DNA from: Bremerella sp. JC817
GTDB lineage: Bacteria > Planctomycetota > Planctomycetia > Pirellulales > Pirellulaceae
Length of the DNA: 64,000 nucleotides
Reading direction: 5' to 3'
NCBI RefSeq assembly: GCF_040718835.1
Contig: NZ_JBFEFG010000281.1
Location: forward strand, 930,001 to 994,000
Shown here in pieces: positions 46,678-55,900 of the stretch (the first letter of the stretch is position 1; every line of letters starts with the position of its first letter). Under the pieces are notes generated by a model. The model made no database searches. It worked only from the letters and a program-made list of their open reading frames with translations, and was not told the DNA's origin. The position numbers and the translations under genes are program-made.

Positions 46678-48039
46678 ATGAGCAAGGTCACCTGGTCGAT
46701 TTGTGCCCTTACCTTGGCCGCGTTCCTATACCTTCCTTTGCAAGCGGCCGAGGAGGGCAAGAACAATGTCCAACAAACACGATCGCAAAAGGTTCGTGGA
46801 GACCGCGAGAAGGTTCTCTCGGACGGCTATTGGATTTACAACGATTTCGAGAAAGGTTTGGCCGAATCGAAGAAGACCGGCAAGCCGCTGCTGATTGTCT
46901 TACGATGCATTCCGTGCGAAGAGTGTGTCAAGCTCGACGAAGAGATCATGGAGAAAGATCCTGAGCTTCGTCAGCTGATGGATCAATACGTTCGCGTTCG
47001 AATCGTTGGCACCAACGGTTTGGATTTGAACTTGTTCCAATACGACTACGATCAGTCATTCGCCGTCTTTTTGATGAATGCTGACAAAACAATCTATGGC
47101 CGCTTCGGCACGCGATCGCATCGAACCGATTGGACGAGCGACGTTTCGATCGATGGTTTCGAGAAAGCTCTGGCAACCGGGCTGGAGTGGCATGCGAACT
47201 ACCCTGAGAACAAAGCGATGTTCGCTGCCAAGCAGGGTGGCAAGCCCCTCTTCGCGGCCCCTGAAAAATCGCCGGCCTTGAAAGACAAATACACCTCGGC
47301 ACTCAACTACGAAGGGGACGTCGTCAAAAGCTGTATCCATTGCCACCAGATCGGGGACGCTCAGAAGTCGTTCTTCCGCGATCAAGGAAACGTCATTCCG
47401 GATCAGTACCTCTTCCCCTATCCACACCCGAAAGCGATTGGCCTGATTCTCGACCCAAGCGAGACCAATCTTGTGGAAGCCATTACGGCTGATTCGATCG
47501 CCGAAAAGGCAGGACTGAAACCAGGCGACCGCATTGCATCGCTCGATGGGCAACCGATTCTGTCAATTGCCGACGCCCAGTGGGTGCTGCACCATGCGGA
47601 CTCCGCCGATGAAATCGACGTCACTTATGTTCGTGGCTCCGAAAAAGGCGAGACGGTTCTTTCGTTGCCAGAAGGCTGGCGTCAGCAAGACGACTTGAGC
47701 TGGCGGGTTAGCTCGTGGCCGATGCGCCGGATGGTACTCGGCGGACTGGTACTGGAAGAAGCCAATGCCGAGCAGCGAGCCCAGGCCGGCATCACCGACC
47801 CGAACCAGATGGCACTTCGCGTTCGTTTCATGGGTCGATACGGCGACCATGCATTGGCAATGAAAACGGGCTTCCAAGTCGACGATATCCTGATTGAATA
47901 CGACGGTCACACCGACCTGATGCGAGAAACGGACCTCTTGGCGTATGCTGCTCAGAACTGCTTGCCTGGTGAGAAGGTCGCGATTGAATTCGTCCGTGGA
48001 GGGGCGAAGAAGAAGCTATCACTGAAGATGCAAAAGTAG
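46678..48039 (+). CDS. Secreted thioredoxin-like/one-heme/PDZ fusion protein
   Basis: 453 residues with a signal peptide (about 1-24). Residues about 45-190 look thioredoxin-like with the cysteine motif RCIPCEECVK. At about 219-225 SCIHCHQIG is a CxxCH heme-binding site. A PDZ domain (GLILDP, KAGLKPGDRIASLDGQPI) follows, and a second PDZ-like unit is near the C-terminus. I know of no standard name for this combination; a redox or protein-quality role at the cell surface is plausible. AAGG lies upstream of the start, 61 nt after the propeller gene. Confidence 0.8.
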   Translation: MSKVTWSICALTLAAFLYLPLQAAEEGKNNVQQTRSQKVRGDREKVLSDGYWIYNDFEKGLAESKKTGKPLLIVLRCIPCEECVKLDEEIMEKDPELRQLMDQYVRVRIVGTNGLDLNLFQYDYDQSFAVFLMNADKTIYGRFGTRSHRTDWTSDVSIDGFEKALATGLEWHANYPENKAMFAAKQGGKPLFAAPEKSPALKDKYTSALNYEGDVVKSCIHCHQIGDAQKSFFRDQGNVIPDQYLFPYPHPKAIGLILDPSETNLVEAITADSIAEKAGLKPGDRIASLDGQPILSIADAQWVLHHADSADEIDVTYVRGSEKGETVLSLPEGWRQQDDLSWRVSSWPMRRMVLGGLVLEEANAEQRAQAGITDPNQMALRVRFMGRYGDHALAMKTGFQVDDILIEYDGHTDLMRETDLLAYAAQNCLPGEKVAIEFVRGGAKKKLSLKMQK

Positions 48040-48054
48040 TCCGCGCATAAATCA

Positions 48055-48085
48055 GGCCCCGCAAAGTGTGTCACCTTGCGGGGCC
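48055..48085. terminator. GC-rich hairpin between convergent genes
   Basis: GGCCCCGCAA (48055-48064) mirrors TTGCGGGGCC (48076-48085); no real T tract. Likely transcript end of the fusion gene. Confidence 0.6.
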
Positions 48086-48120
48086 CTCTCATGCATTAAT
48101 CGTAGCTAGTCAGGCTTTGA

Positions 48121-49146
48121 CTAGTTACCGGCTCCGACAGCAGCACCGATACCGGCACCGATCTGAGCACCCTGTCGACCGCCGATGGCACCACCGATAC
48201 CGGCACCGATGCCAGCACCACGGCGAACGTCTGGGTCAGCGAACGATCGATCGTACATGCGGTTACCACCGTTCATGTAGTAGCGACCGTTGTTGTCGAA
48301 GTAGTACTGGCGACCGTTGTCGTAGTAGAAACGGGTACCGTCAGTATCGCGGTAGTAGTAACCGTTGGTGTAAGGCGAACCACGATAGCCGGTGGTCGTA
48401 CGTGGCTGGTAGTTGTCGTACCAACCGCCGCCGTGACCGTAACCAGGACCGTTGTATCGGGTCCAGTTACCACTACGGTAGACCATCCAGTAGTTGTTCG
48501 GAGTCCAGTACCACCAGGCACCGTTGTGGTTCTTGAAACGCCACTTGGCATTACGATCCGAATCACGACGACCGTCGCGGTCACGACCATCTCGATCGCG
48601 ACCGTCACGGTTACGCATACGAGCATCGACGTCAGCGTTTAGGTTCGCATTCGGACCGACGTTAGCATCGGCATCCAGATTGGCGTTCGGCCCGAGTTGG
48701 GCGTCAGCATCCACACCGGTACGTCCTGCGGGCGTGTTCACATCCACATCGACGTCAGCTTGGGTCGGTGGCATCGGAGCGTCGACGTCAGCGTTCGCTT
48801 TGATGTTCGAGTCGACATTAGCATCGACGCCGGCATCAACTTTGGTGTCTTTAGGCAGATTGGCATCCACTTGCCCTTTCGCTTGGCCTTCGATCGAATC
48901 GGTTAGGCTTGGAGCAGGAGCGTCGCCAGGCGTTGGGGTCGAAGGGACTGCGGGAGCCGAGGCATCGGCCGCAGCATCTGCACCTGCTTGAGCACCACCG
49001 GTGACGGTGTTACCAGCAGCTTCGACAGCGCCGCTCGCTTGCGATCCAAGGTCGGCGCCCAGGTCCTGGGCATGCAGCGAACCTGCGAATGCCAAACCAG
49101 TGGCGGCGATCAAACCGAGCATCCAATTGCGGGGCGAAACGGTCAT
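48121..49146 (-). CDS. Secreted Asp/Ala-repeat and Tyr/Asn-rich low-complexity protein
   Basis: 341 residues, AAGGA 8 nt before ATG 49146. Signal peptide ends HAQDL (about 26). Residues about 85-170 repeat Asp/Val/Ala/Asn units (VDAGVDANVDSN, LGPNANLDADAN). A DGRDRDGRDRDGR block comes next, then a Tyr/Trp/Asn-rich part. The C-terminal glycine zipper (GIGAGIGGAIGG) often inserts in membranes. Possible calcium-binding cell-envelope or adhesin-like protein; no family identified. Confidence 0.75.
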   Translation of the reverse strand: MTVSPRNWMLGLIAATGLAFAGSLHAQDLGADLGSQASGAVEAAGNTVTGGAQAGADAAADASAPAVPSTPTPGDAPAPSLTDSIEGQAKGQVDANLPKDTKVDAGVDANVDSNIKANADVDAPMPPTQADVDVDVNTPAGRTGVDADAQLGPNANLDADANVGPNANLNADVDARMRNRDGRDRDGRDRDGRRDSDRNAKWRFKNHNGAWWYWTPNNYWMVYRSGNWTRYNGPGYGHGGGWYDNYQPRTTTGYRGSPYTNGYYYRDTDGTRFYYDNGRQYYFDNNGRYYMNGGNRMYDRSFADPDVRRGAGIGAGIGGAIGGRQGAQIGAGIGAAVGAGN

Positions 49147-49534
49147 AGTATAGATCCTTTCTCGTAGGAGGGTACTTCCTGGTTCGTAGATGAGCGAGGG
49201 ACTCCCTGCTTCATCTGGGATCGACGGTGCGTGATACGCTGTGCGATCTTGAACGACTTGTTGATGGTGAACCTACGAGGCAAGGTGTGTGCCATTTCTG
49301 TTTCAGATCTCCCCAAATCTTTCTTGACTGGGGCATTGTCAGACCGGAAAGGGTCTATTTTTCCAGTGTTTTGTCACGAGACATTTTTTCTGGAGCGTTT
49401 CGCCGCTCCGACCGACAAGCTTGCGTTGGTCAGGAAGCAATCAATCTGGACTGGATCAATTCAGACCAAACAAAAAAAGAGCCGCCTGGTACATCAGGCG
49501 GCTCTTTTCTATTTGACTGCTAACGATTGCGAGG
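49147..49534. other. 388-bp intergenic region
   Basis: Carries the upstream region of the Asp/Ala-repeat gene and a terminator (49472-49510) for the DUF1080 gene. No further gene is supported. Confidence 0.5.
49472..49510. terminator. Bidirectional rho-independent terminator
   Basis: AGAGCCGCCTG and CAGGCGGCTCT form a perfect stem around GTACAT, with A7 and T4 flanks. Ends the DUF1080 transcript on the minus strand. Confidence 0.88.
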
Positions 49535-50185
49535 CTAATCGTTCAGCTTCTTCAGCTTGATGTTTTTCCAAGCCACATCGTAGGGACCTTGGTCCTTGCC
49601 GATGCCATGCACCTGCAGACCGATAAAGCCCTTCGGGTGAGTCTTGTAAATAGGTTCATCCGTCAGATCTTCGATCTGAACACCGTTGATGAAGGTCTGG
49701 ATGCGAGGGCCCTTGGCGATCACTCGGTAGTGATTCCACTCGCCACTCTTGAAGTTCTTGTGCTTCTTCAGACGTTCTTCTGGCGTCAACCAACCACGAC
49801 CGGTTGCTTCGCCATAGATATAACCAGCTTCGGCTTCGCCTGCTTCGATTTCGACCTGAGGACCGTTGACGCGACCGTCGTTGGTGTTGCCTTTGGTCTG
49901 CGAACGGATCTGAACGCCCGAGTTCAAACGGTCGTGAACCTTCACATCGAACTCGAGTTCAAAGTCGCCGTACTCTTCATCGGTGCACAGGAACGAGTTT
50001 GGGCTACCAGTGTTGGTGGTGCCAACGATCGTGCCATCTTTGACTTCGTACTTGGCGGTGCCGTTCTTCTGGGTCCAGCCCGAAAGATCTTTGCCGTTGA
50101 ACAGTTCGATCCAGCCTTCTTCAGCTTGGGCCGTGGTGACGAAGCCCAGCAGCAGCATACCGATCGTGAAAGACATTTTTTGCAT
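49535..50185 (-). CDS. DUF1080 (3-keto-disaccharide hydrolase-like) secreted protein
   Basis: 216 residues from ATG 50185 with AGGAG 11 nt upstream; the open frame extends further but lacks a ribosome-binding site. Signal peptide ends AQAEEG (about 23). ELFNGKDLSGW and the concanavalin-like pattern DFELEFDVKV and SGVQIRSQ are the DUF1080 hallmarks. Family members cleave 3-keto-glycosides or bind sugars. Monocistronic, with its own terminator. Confidence 0.88.
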   Translation of the reverse strand: MQKMSFTIGMLLLGFVTTAQAEEGWIELFNGKDLSGWTQKNGTAKYEVKDGTIVGTTNTGSPNSFLCTDEEYGDFELEFDVKVHDRLNSGVQIRSQTKGNTNDGRVNGPQVEIEAGEAEAGYIYGEATGRGWLTPEERLKKHKNFKSGEWNHYRVIAKGPRIQTFINGVQIEDLTDEPIYKTHPKGFIGLQVHGIGKDQGPYDVAWKNIKLKKLND

Positions 50186-50300
50186 GGGTAGAAAAACTCC
50201 TAAGGTGAAAGAGTCGATGGGGTTTTGGAGAGGGCTTGTCATTATCCTTGGCCCGGTTGGCTGCTTCAACCAAAGCGAAAGGCAAAAGCGCACAAAATTG

Positions 50301-50330
50301 CCCCTTTTCGCATCGAAACACGAAAAGGGG
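50301..50330 (-). terminator. Rho-independent terminator of the Cys-rich gene
   Basis: Perfect 10-bp stem CCCCTTTTCG/CGAAAAGGGG around CATCGAAACA, followed on the minus strand by a short T tract (CAATTTTG). Confidence 0.72.
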
Positions 50331-50367
50331 CCAGGTTTATCCGCATTCCACGACTGTCAGATCGTGA

Positions 50368-50586
50368 TTATTCGCTACAACAGGCCTCGGCCGCTTCGCA
50401 GCAAGGCAAGCCAAGTTCGCAGCATGCCGAGAGACTTTCGTCACAGCAATCGGCACCTTCGATACAACAAGCTTGGGGAGGCGAACAGCAACTCGATGGG
50501 GAAGCTGGCGACGAAGCCGTGACCGACATGGCTCCTAAACCGAGACCCAACGTTGCCAACGAACCGAGCAGAATTTTGGTGATCAT
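50368..50586 (-). CDS. Secreted small protein with six Cys-Cys pairs
   Basis: 72 residues from ATG 50586 (AAGGA about 10 nt upstream). Signal peptide to about residue 25. The mature part has six regularly spaced CC pairs: CCSPPQACC, GADCC, SACC, PCC, ACC. A metal- or copper-binding peptide is plausible; no family recognised. Shares the strand with a second Cys-containing gene 114 nt upstream. Confidence 0.7.
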   Translation of the reverse strand: MITKILLGSLATLGLGLGAMSVTASSPASPSSCCSPPQACCIEGADCCDESLSACCELGLPCCEAAEACCSE

Positions 50587-50700
50587 AAAACGATATCCTT
50601 GTTTCGATTGAATTTTGAAATTGCGTACAAGGGTCGGCACCGCGCAGAGCTTCCGCGCATGCTGACCAAAGTTTCCAGAGAATGCCGAGAGAGAGCTCGA

Positions 50701-51081
50701 CTAACAGCGCCAGACGCAATTCAGAATGTGAACCGGAACCGGTCCTATGTACGGCGACCGCTGATGCGGCAAGCGAACGCCGCGATCGATTGCCGAAGAG
50801 TTCTGTGGCTCGAACGATGCCATCCAGGAAACGGCCGGCAAATCCCACTGCACCACGGGAGAGTTGTTCGTTTTGGGCGTTACGGAACAGGCACAATGCG
50901 TCTGCGAAGGAAGCTGCCCAGGAATCGGGCTTTCTACAGGTTCAGCGAGGCAACAGCTCGGATGATTGTCGCCAATTCGCTCACCAGCCATCGCGCGGCA
51001 ATGGGCAAAACACCACGTCGGCCCCGCTGCCAAAACGACAGCGATCGCGAGTAAGAGCGGCATTTTCAGATAGCGTGACAT
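50701..51081 (-). CDS. Secreted Cys/His protein, possibly metal-related
   Basis: 126 residues. Signal peptide (KMPLLLAIAVVLAAGPTW), then CFAHCRAMAG, HPSCCLAEP and HCACSV: Cys/His clusters typical of small metal-handling secreted proteins. The C-terminal third is basic and ends CVWRC. No known family. Placed before the six-CC gene, perhaps one transcript. Confidence 0.6.
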   Translation of the reverse strand: MSRYLKMPLLLAIAVVLAAGPTWCFAHCRAMAGERIGDNHPSCCLAEPVESPIPGQLPSQTHCACSVTPKTNNSPVVQWDLPAVSWMASFEPQNSSAIDRGVRLPHQRSPYIGPVPVHILNCVWRC

Positions 51082-51160
51082 GAACGAACCATTTCCCGAA
51101 GTAACGACGCCTAATTCTTCGAGTGTCCACCTTCAAAAGCAAGTCGCTGACGAGCGTCGA

Positions 51161-52243
51161 TCAGAACATTCGGAGTTGCGACTTTCCATTTTGTCCTGGG
51201 CCACGAAACTGAGTTGTATCGAGCTTCACATTTCGATGCTCCAGGCCGTACTTTTGTCGAAAGATCTCGAAGGTTTTCGCGATCGTCGTGGCGATGCTTC
51301 CTTCCCCGCGCATTCGACTTCCCCAGCGAGCATCGGTCAGTTCGCCACCGCGACATGCTTCAATACGGGAACGGACGCGGTGGGCATGCTCTGGCAGATG
51401 TTCGTCGAGCCAGCTCACGAAGATATCTTTGACCGAGTGGGGGAGACGAAGCAGCGTGTAGCCGGCACTGATCGCACCATGGTCGGCGACCGCTTCCAGG
51501 ATCGCCGGAATCTCGGCATCGTTCAGCCCTGGAATGATCGGGGCGACCATCACGTTGACCGGAATGCCTGCCTCGGTCAGTTGTTTCACCGCGGCGAGTC
51601 GTGCGGCAGGGCTCGATGTTCGAGGCTCCATCACCCGGGTCAGCTTTTGATCGAGCGAGGTAATGCTGAGATTCACGCATACTAGACGATGTCTGGCCAT
51701 CGCTTGCAGCAGATCGAGATCCCGCAGCACCATCGCGTTTTTGGTGATCAGGCCGATCGGCTGCCTCGCTTCCAAGGCAACCTCCAGGCAGCCGCGAGTC
51801 ACCTCGAATTCTCGTTCGCCCGGCTGGTAACAATCGGTGACGCCCGACATGGCAATCACCTCGCACTTCCAAGACGGCTTCCGCAGAAACTCGCGAAAGA
51901 GTCGCGGGGCTTCCTGCTTTACCATGATCTTGGTCTCGAAGTCGAGGCCGCTGCTGAAGCCCAGATACTCGTGATACGGCCGGGCATAGCAATAGCTACA
52001 GCCATGAGCACAGCCGCGATATGGATTCAGGCTGTACGTGAACGGGATATCAGGACTGTCGTTCTTGGTGATCAGCGACTGCGTGGCATCGGCGAAATAG
52101 TCGGTCGCCACCTTTCGATCCGCCAACGCTTCGGTATCGGTCGGATCGAGATGCTCCAGATCGTTGGCAACACTCAGCCGCTCGAATCGATTGGTGGGAT
52201 TGTCGCTTGTCCCGCGTCCCACTGCCTTACGAAGCGCGTCCAT
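51161..52243 (-). CDS. Radical SAM protein, PA0069 / SPL-like family
   Basis: 360 residues. CAHGCSYCYARPYHEYLG holds the CxxxCxxC cluster ligands of radical SAM enzymes; NLSITSLDQKL and GIPVNVMVAPIIPGLND are typical of the PA0069 subgroup. The function of this group is not established (spore-photoproduct-lyase-like in sequence only). Starts at ATG 52243; no clear ribosome-binding site. Confidence 0.88.
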   Translation of the reverse strand: MDALRKAVGRGTSDNPTNRFERLSVANDLEHLDPTDTEALADRKVATDYFADATQSLITKNDSPDIPFTYSLNPYRGCAHGCSYCYARPYHEYLGFSSGLDFETKIMVKQEAPRLFREFLRKPSWKCEVIAMSGVTDCYQPGEREFEVTRGCLEVALEARQPIGLITKNAMVLRDLDLLQAMARHRLVCVNLSITSLDQKLTRVMEPRTSSPAARLAAVKQLTEAGIPVNVMVAPIIPGLNDAEIPAILEAVADHGAISAGYTLLRLPHSVKDIFVSWLDEHLPEHAHRVRSRIEACRGGELTDARWGSRMRGEGSIATTIAKTFEIFRQKYGLEHRNVKLDTTQFRGPGQNGKSQLRMF

Positions 52244-52320
52244 GGCAAACCGTCAGCCGAATAGGAAGAAACTCTCACAGCCAACAGTATACACACGTAC
52301 ACATGCGTGCCAAGCCAAAT

Positions 52321-53208
52321 TTAGCCAGCGAATGGCGTCGTCACTGCCCCGCTGACGCCAGGCTCGCATAGGAAAAGCCCGCCGGCATGGGGATATTTCG
52401 CCAACTGATCGGCATCGAGTCCCTTGCGCGGGGTCGTGATGTAGAGCTGATCGAGCTTTTCGCCACCAAAGCAGCACGAAGTGACGTTCGGGCAGGGCAT
52501 CTCAATCTTACCGATCAATTCGCCAGTGGCCGGGTTCCAGCGGCAAACGGAAGCTCCGCCCCACATTCCGGTCCATAACATCCCCTCGGCATCAATGGTC
52601 ATGCCATCTGGTTTACCAATCCCCATCGACTCGGGTATATCGACAACAGTTCGACGATTGCAGATTGCCCCGGTTTCGATGTCGTAGTCGAACGCGTCGA
52701 CTTTCCGCGTTGCCGTATCGATGTAATAGAAAACGGTGTGATCAGGCGACCAGCAAAGGCCGTTGCTGTTCACGACGCCGGGAACGACTGTTTCGTAATG
52801 GAACTGGCTGTCGAAGCGGTAGCAATTGGCATCGCCAGGGGTTCGCGTGTCAGAAATCGTCCCGGCAAATAGCCTTCCACGCGGATCGCATTTAGCGTCG
52901 TTGAACCGGGTGGTGGCTCCGTTGGTCTCAGGATTTGCAACCTTCACGATCTCACCGGTGGCAGGATTAAGCCGCACGATCCCATCACGAGTACCGACGA
53001 TAATGTCGCCGCTGGTCGAAGCAATCGCGAAACTGCACTCCTTTTCGACGGTCCACGACTCGTTTTTGCCGGTCGCAGGATCGAAGCGATTCACCTTGCT
53101 ATTCTCGATATCGACCCACAAGAGGGAGTGGGTGGCGGCATCCCAGGAAGGTCCTTCCCCCAGAGTTGCCTGAATATCAAGTACGCACTTTGCCTGGTAG
53201 GTCTGCAT
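52321..53208 (-). CDS. SMP-30/gluconolactonase family protein
   Basis: 295 residues, six-bladed propeller. Metal ligands at the centre are suggested by GEGPSWD (Glu), TRFNDAKCDPRGR (Asn/Asp), NSNGLCWSPD and KPDGMTIDAEG (Asp). Lactonase activity on sugar lactones is typical; substrate unknown. Cytoplasmic, no signal. Confidence 0.9.
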   Translation of the reverse strand: MQTYQAKCVLDIQATLGEGPSWDAATHSLLWVDIENSKVNRFDPATGKNESWTVEKECSFAIASTSGDIIVGTRDGIVRLNPATGEIVKVANPETNGATTRFNDAKCDPRGRLFAGTISDTRTPGDANCYRFDSQFHYETVVPGVVNSNGLCWSPDHTVFYYIDTATRKVDAFDYDIETGAICNRRTVVDIPESMGIGKPDGMTIDAEGMLWTGMWGGASVCRWNPATGELIGKIEMPCPNVTSCCFGGEKLDQLYITTPRKGLDADQLAKYPHAGGLFLCEPGVSGAVTTPFAG

Positions 53209-53358
53209 TGGGCCAGCTATCCGTCGTTCAAGGGGTGTTGTGAGACTTTAGGAAGACCTTCTAAACTAGTTATTGGCTTGAACTTCAAGCATCACCGCCG
53301 ATCGTAGGCCTCTTGGCTATGATCTGCAAGGATATCCCCCAGCCCCAGAGCCTTCCCC

Positions 53359-54348
53359 ATGGCCGATAGCCAGTACTCCCAAGAACTTCGGGTCGCCATT
53401 CAGGCAGTTGTCGAAGCCAGCAAAATCTGCCGTCACATTCAATCGACGGAAGATTTTGCGGAACTGTCGAAGAATGACCGCAGTCCTGTGACCGTGGCCG
53501 ACTTTGGCAGCCAAGCCGTGGTTTGTAAGGCAATTCATGAAGCCTTCCCGGAAGATCCGATGATCGCCGAAGAAGATTCGGCGGCGCTGCGTTTGCCCGA
53601 TCAGATTTCGGTACTAAATAGGGTCGTCAAAGAAGTGGGTAAGGTCGTTCCAGACGCCACCCAAGAGCAGGTCCTTGGCTGGATCGATCAAGGGATCTCT
53701 CGCGATCCGGCTCCCCGGACCTGGACGCTCGATCCGATCGACGGCACGAAAGGCTTCCTTCGCAAGGAACAGTACGCGATCGCCCTGGCCCTGCTGGTCG
53801 ACGGTCAGGTGAAAGTGGCGGCGCTGGCTTGCCCGAACTTGGGGACGATCGAAAGCGATGAGGTGGGCTTCCTCTTCACCGCGATCCGCGGCGAAGGGGC
53901 TTACGTTTCTCCACTTTCCGATCCGAACGATCGCACACGCATCTCGACCTCAGGCTGCATCTTTACGCGTGACGCTCGCTTCTGCGAATCGGTCGAGTCA
54001 GGCCATAGCGATCACAGCTGGTCGTCCGAAATCGCCCAGTCGCTCGGCATGACGCGAGATTCGGTTCGCCTCGACAGCCAGGCCAAGTATGCCGTAGTAG
54101 CACGTGGCGAAGCCGAGATCTATTTGCGTTTGCCCACCAAGCCAGGCTACGTTGAGAAGATCTGGGATCACGCGGCCGGCTGCCTGGTGATTGAAGAAGC
54201 AGGCGGCACGGTTACCGACGTGCATGGCTACCCGCTCGACTTCTCGCGGGGTGCGCTGCTTTCCGAGAACCAGGGAATCATCGCGACCAACGGCACGCTG
54301 CACGAAGCTGTCGTGACTGCCGTGAAGAAGTGCAACGAAAACAGCTAG
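53359..54348 (+). CDS. cysQ: 3'(2'),5'-bisphosphate nucleotidase, HAL2/CysQ-like
   Basis: 329 residues. AEEDS (metal site 1), LDPIDGTKGF (metal sites) and WDHAAGCLVIEEAG are the inositol-monophosphatase superfamily motifs. The long, HAL2-type form hydrolyses 3'-phosphoadenosine 5'-phosphate, a product of sulfate assimilation; this fits cysH elsewhere in the window. Ends in a CTAG shared with the opposite Rieske gene. Confidence 0.9.
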   Translation: MADSQYSQELRVAIQAVVEASKICRHIQSTEDFAELSKNDRSPVTVADFGSQAVVCKAIHEAFPEDPMIAEEDSAALRLPDQISVLNRVVKEVGKVVPDATQEQVLGWIDQGISRDPAPRTWTLDPIDGTKGFLRKEQYAIALALLVDGQVKVAALACPNLGTIESDEVGFLFTAIRGEGAYVSPLSDPNDRTRISTSGCIFTRDARFCESVESGHSDHSWSSEIAQSLGMTRDSVRLDSQAKYAVVARGEAEIYLRLPTKPGYVEKIWDHAAGCLVIEEAGGTVTDVHGYPLDFSRGALLSENQGIIATNGTLHEAVVTAVKKCNENS

Positions 54349-54686
54349 ATCAGCCGGATCGACTTCGGCTCGAAGCTAAGTTCTACAGAAACCGTGTCCT
54401 GCTCGACATGGACATGGTAAGTGCGGGCATTGAAGCGATCGATGTCCGCATCCAGATATTTGCCATCGGTCAGGCGAAATCGCCAGTGATGCACCGGACA
54501 GGCAACCGCTCCATCGCAGACGTTGCCCTTGGCAAGATTCGCTCCGGCATGAGGGCACATCGCGTCAATGGCGAAGATTCCCTCGTCAGTTTTAAAGAGG
54601 CCAATCCACGCTTCGTCGACGATCACGAGCTTTCCGCCATGTTCTGGCAGGTCGGAAAGCTTCGCCAAGGAAACGAATCGCGACAC
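54345..54686 (-). CDS. Rieske 2Fe-2S ferredoxin-like protein
   Basis: 113 residues from GTG 54686. CPHAGANLAKG with CPVHHWRFRL gives the Cys-His/Cys-His ligands of a Rieske cluster; NirD/BphF-like, stand-alone. Sits 13 nt after aroG on one strand and overlaps cysQ at the stop. Partner enzyme unknown. Confidence 0.88.
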   Translation of the reverse strand: MSRFVSLAKLSDLPEHGGKLVIVDEAWIGLFKTDEGIFAIDAMCPHAGANLAKGNVCDGAVACPVHHWRFRLTDGKYLDADIDRFNARTYHVHVEQDTVSVELSFEPKSIRLI

Positions 54687-54699
54687 GGCTTCCGATGCC

Positions 54700-55758
54700 T
54701 TAAGCCGTGACGAGCGACTTCAAACGCTCGTGGGCTTCCAAAAGAAGCTGCTCGGTTTCTTCCCAACCGATACAAGCATCGGTAATTGAAACGCCGTATT
54801 CCAACTGACTGATGTCGTCGGTCAGCTTTTGATTGCCTGGTTTGATATTGCTTTCCAGCATCATGCCAGCAATGGCACGGCAACCTTCCGCACGCTGTTC
54901 CAGCACATCTCGCCACGCAGCTGCCTGACGCGTGTGGTCCTTCAGCGAGTTCCCATGGCTGCAGTCGACCAGCAAGCGAGGCTGCTGATTTCGCTTTTCC
55001 AACTGAGCAATCGCGTCGGCGATCTTCTCACGCGAGTAGTTCGGGCCTGAGCGGCCGCCACGAAGAATCAGGTGGCCCCAAGGATTCCCCTTCGAGTGGA
55101 TCACGCAGGTGGCGCCTTCGCCGTCGATGCCCAGGAAACTGTGCGGAGCGTTCGAGGACGTCATCGCGTCCAAGGCAATCTGCAGATCGCCATCGGTACC
55201 ATTCTTGAAACCGATCGGCATCGACAGGCCACTGGCCATCTGGCGATGGGTCGGCGACTCGGTCGTTCGAGCACCAATCGAAGCGAGCGAGATCAGGTCG
55301 GCGATGTATTGTGGCGTAACAGGTTCCAGAGCTTCGGTTGCCGCAGGGACGCCGGCTTCCGCCAGATGCACCAACAGCTTGCGAGCCAGACGATAGCCTT
55401 CCGCGATGTCGAAGGTATCGTCGAGGTGAGGATCGTTGATCAACCCCTTCCAGCCGACGGTCGTGCGAGGCTTCTCGAAGTAGACACGCATCACGACCAG
55501 CATCGTTTCCGATACCTGATCGGAAAGCTTCTTCAGTCGCGTCGCGTATTCGATTGCCATATCGACGTTGTGGATCGAACATGGGCCGACCACCGCGATC
55601 AAGCGATCTTCTTCGCCAGCGAGAATCTTTTGGATGTGCTGACGTGTCTCGAAGACGAAGTCCTGGGCAGCTTCCGAACTAGGAAACTCTTGCTTGATCT
55701 CGCTGGGTGGGGCCAGCTTTTCGATCCGATGAACGTTGATATTGTCGGTCTGGTGCAT
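54700..55758 (-). CDS. aroG: 3-deoxy-7-phosphoheptulonate synthase (class I DAHP synthase)
   Basis: 352 residues. VGPCSIHNVDMAIEYA, YFEKPRTTVGWKG, IGARTTESPTHRQ and VDCSHGNSLKDH are the AroFGH-type class I motifs. It condenses PEP and erythrose-4-phosphate to start the shikimate pathway. The N-terminal feedback-control segment of E. coli AroG types is present. AGGATC precedes the ATG. First gene of a pair with the Rieske protein. Confidence 0.95.
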   Translation of the reverse strand: MHQTDNINVHRIEKLAPPSEIKQEFPSSEAAQDFVFETRQHIQKILAGEEDRLIAVVGPCSIHNVDMAIEYATRLKKLSDQVSETMLVVMRVYFEKPRTTVGWKGLINDPHLDDTFDIAEGYRLARKLLVHLAEAGVPAATEALEPVTPQYIADLISLASIGARTTESPTHRQMASGLSMPIGFKNGTDGDLQIALDAMTSSNAPHSFLGIDGEGATCVIHSKGNPWGHLILRGGRSGPNYSREKIADAIAQLEKRNQQPRLLVDCSHGNSLKDHTRQAAAWRDVLEQRAEGCRAIAGMMLESNIKPGNQKLTDDISQLEYGVSITDACIGWEETEQLLLEAHERLKSLVTA

Positions 55759-55900
55759 GATCCTGCCTACAATGGCCGCCTTATCGCTCGGGGGAAACCT
55801 CTATCATGTCTAAAGGCCTGCAATTCTCCTAGGCGGCTGCCCACACAGAGGGGCAAATTTGTGGGCTCGAGGTAGGATTTTGTCGATTTCAACCGAACTT

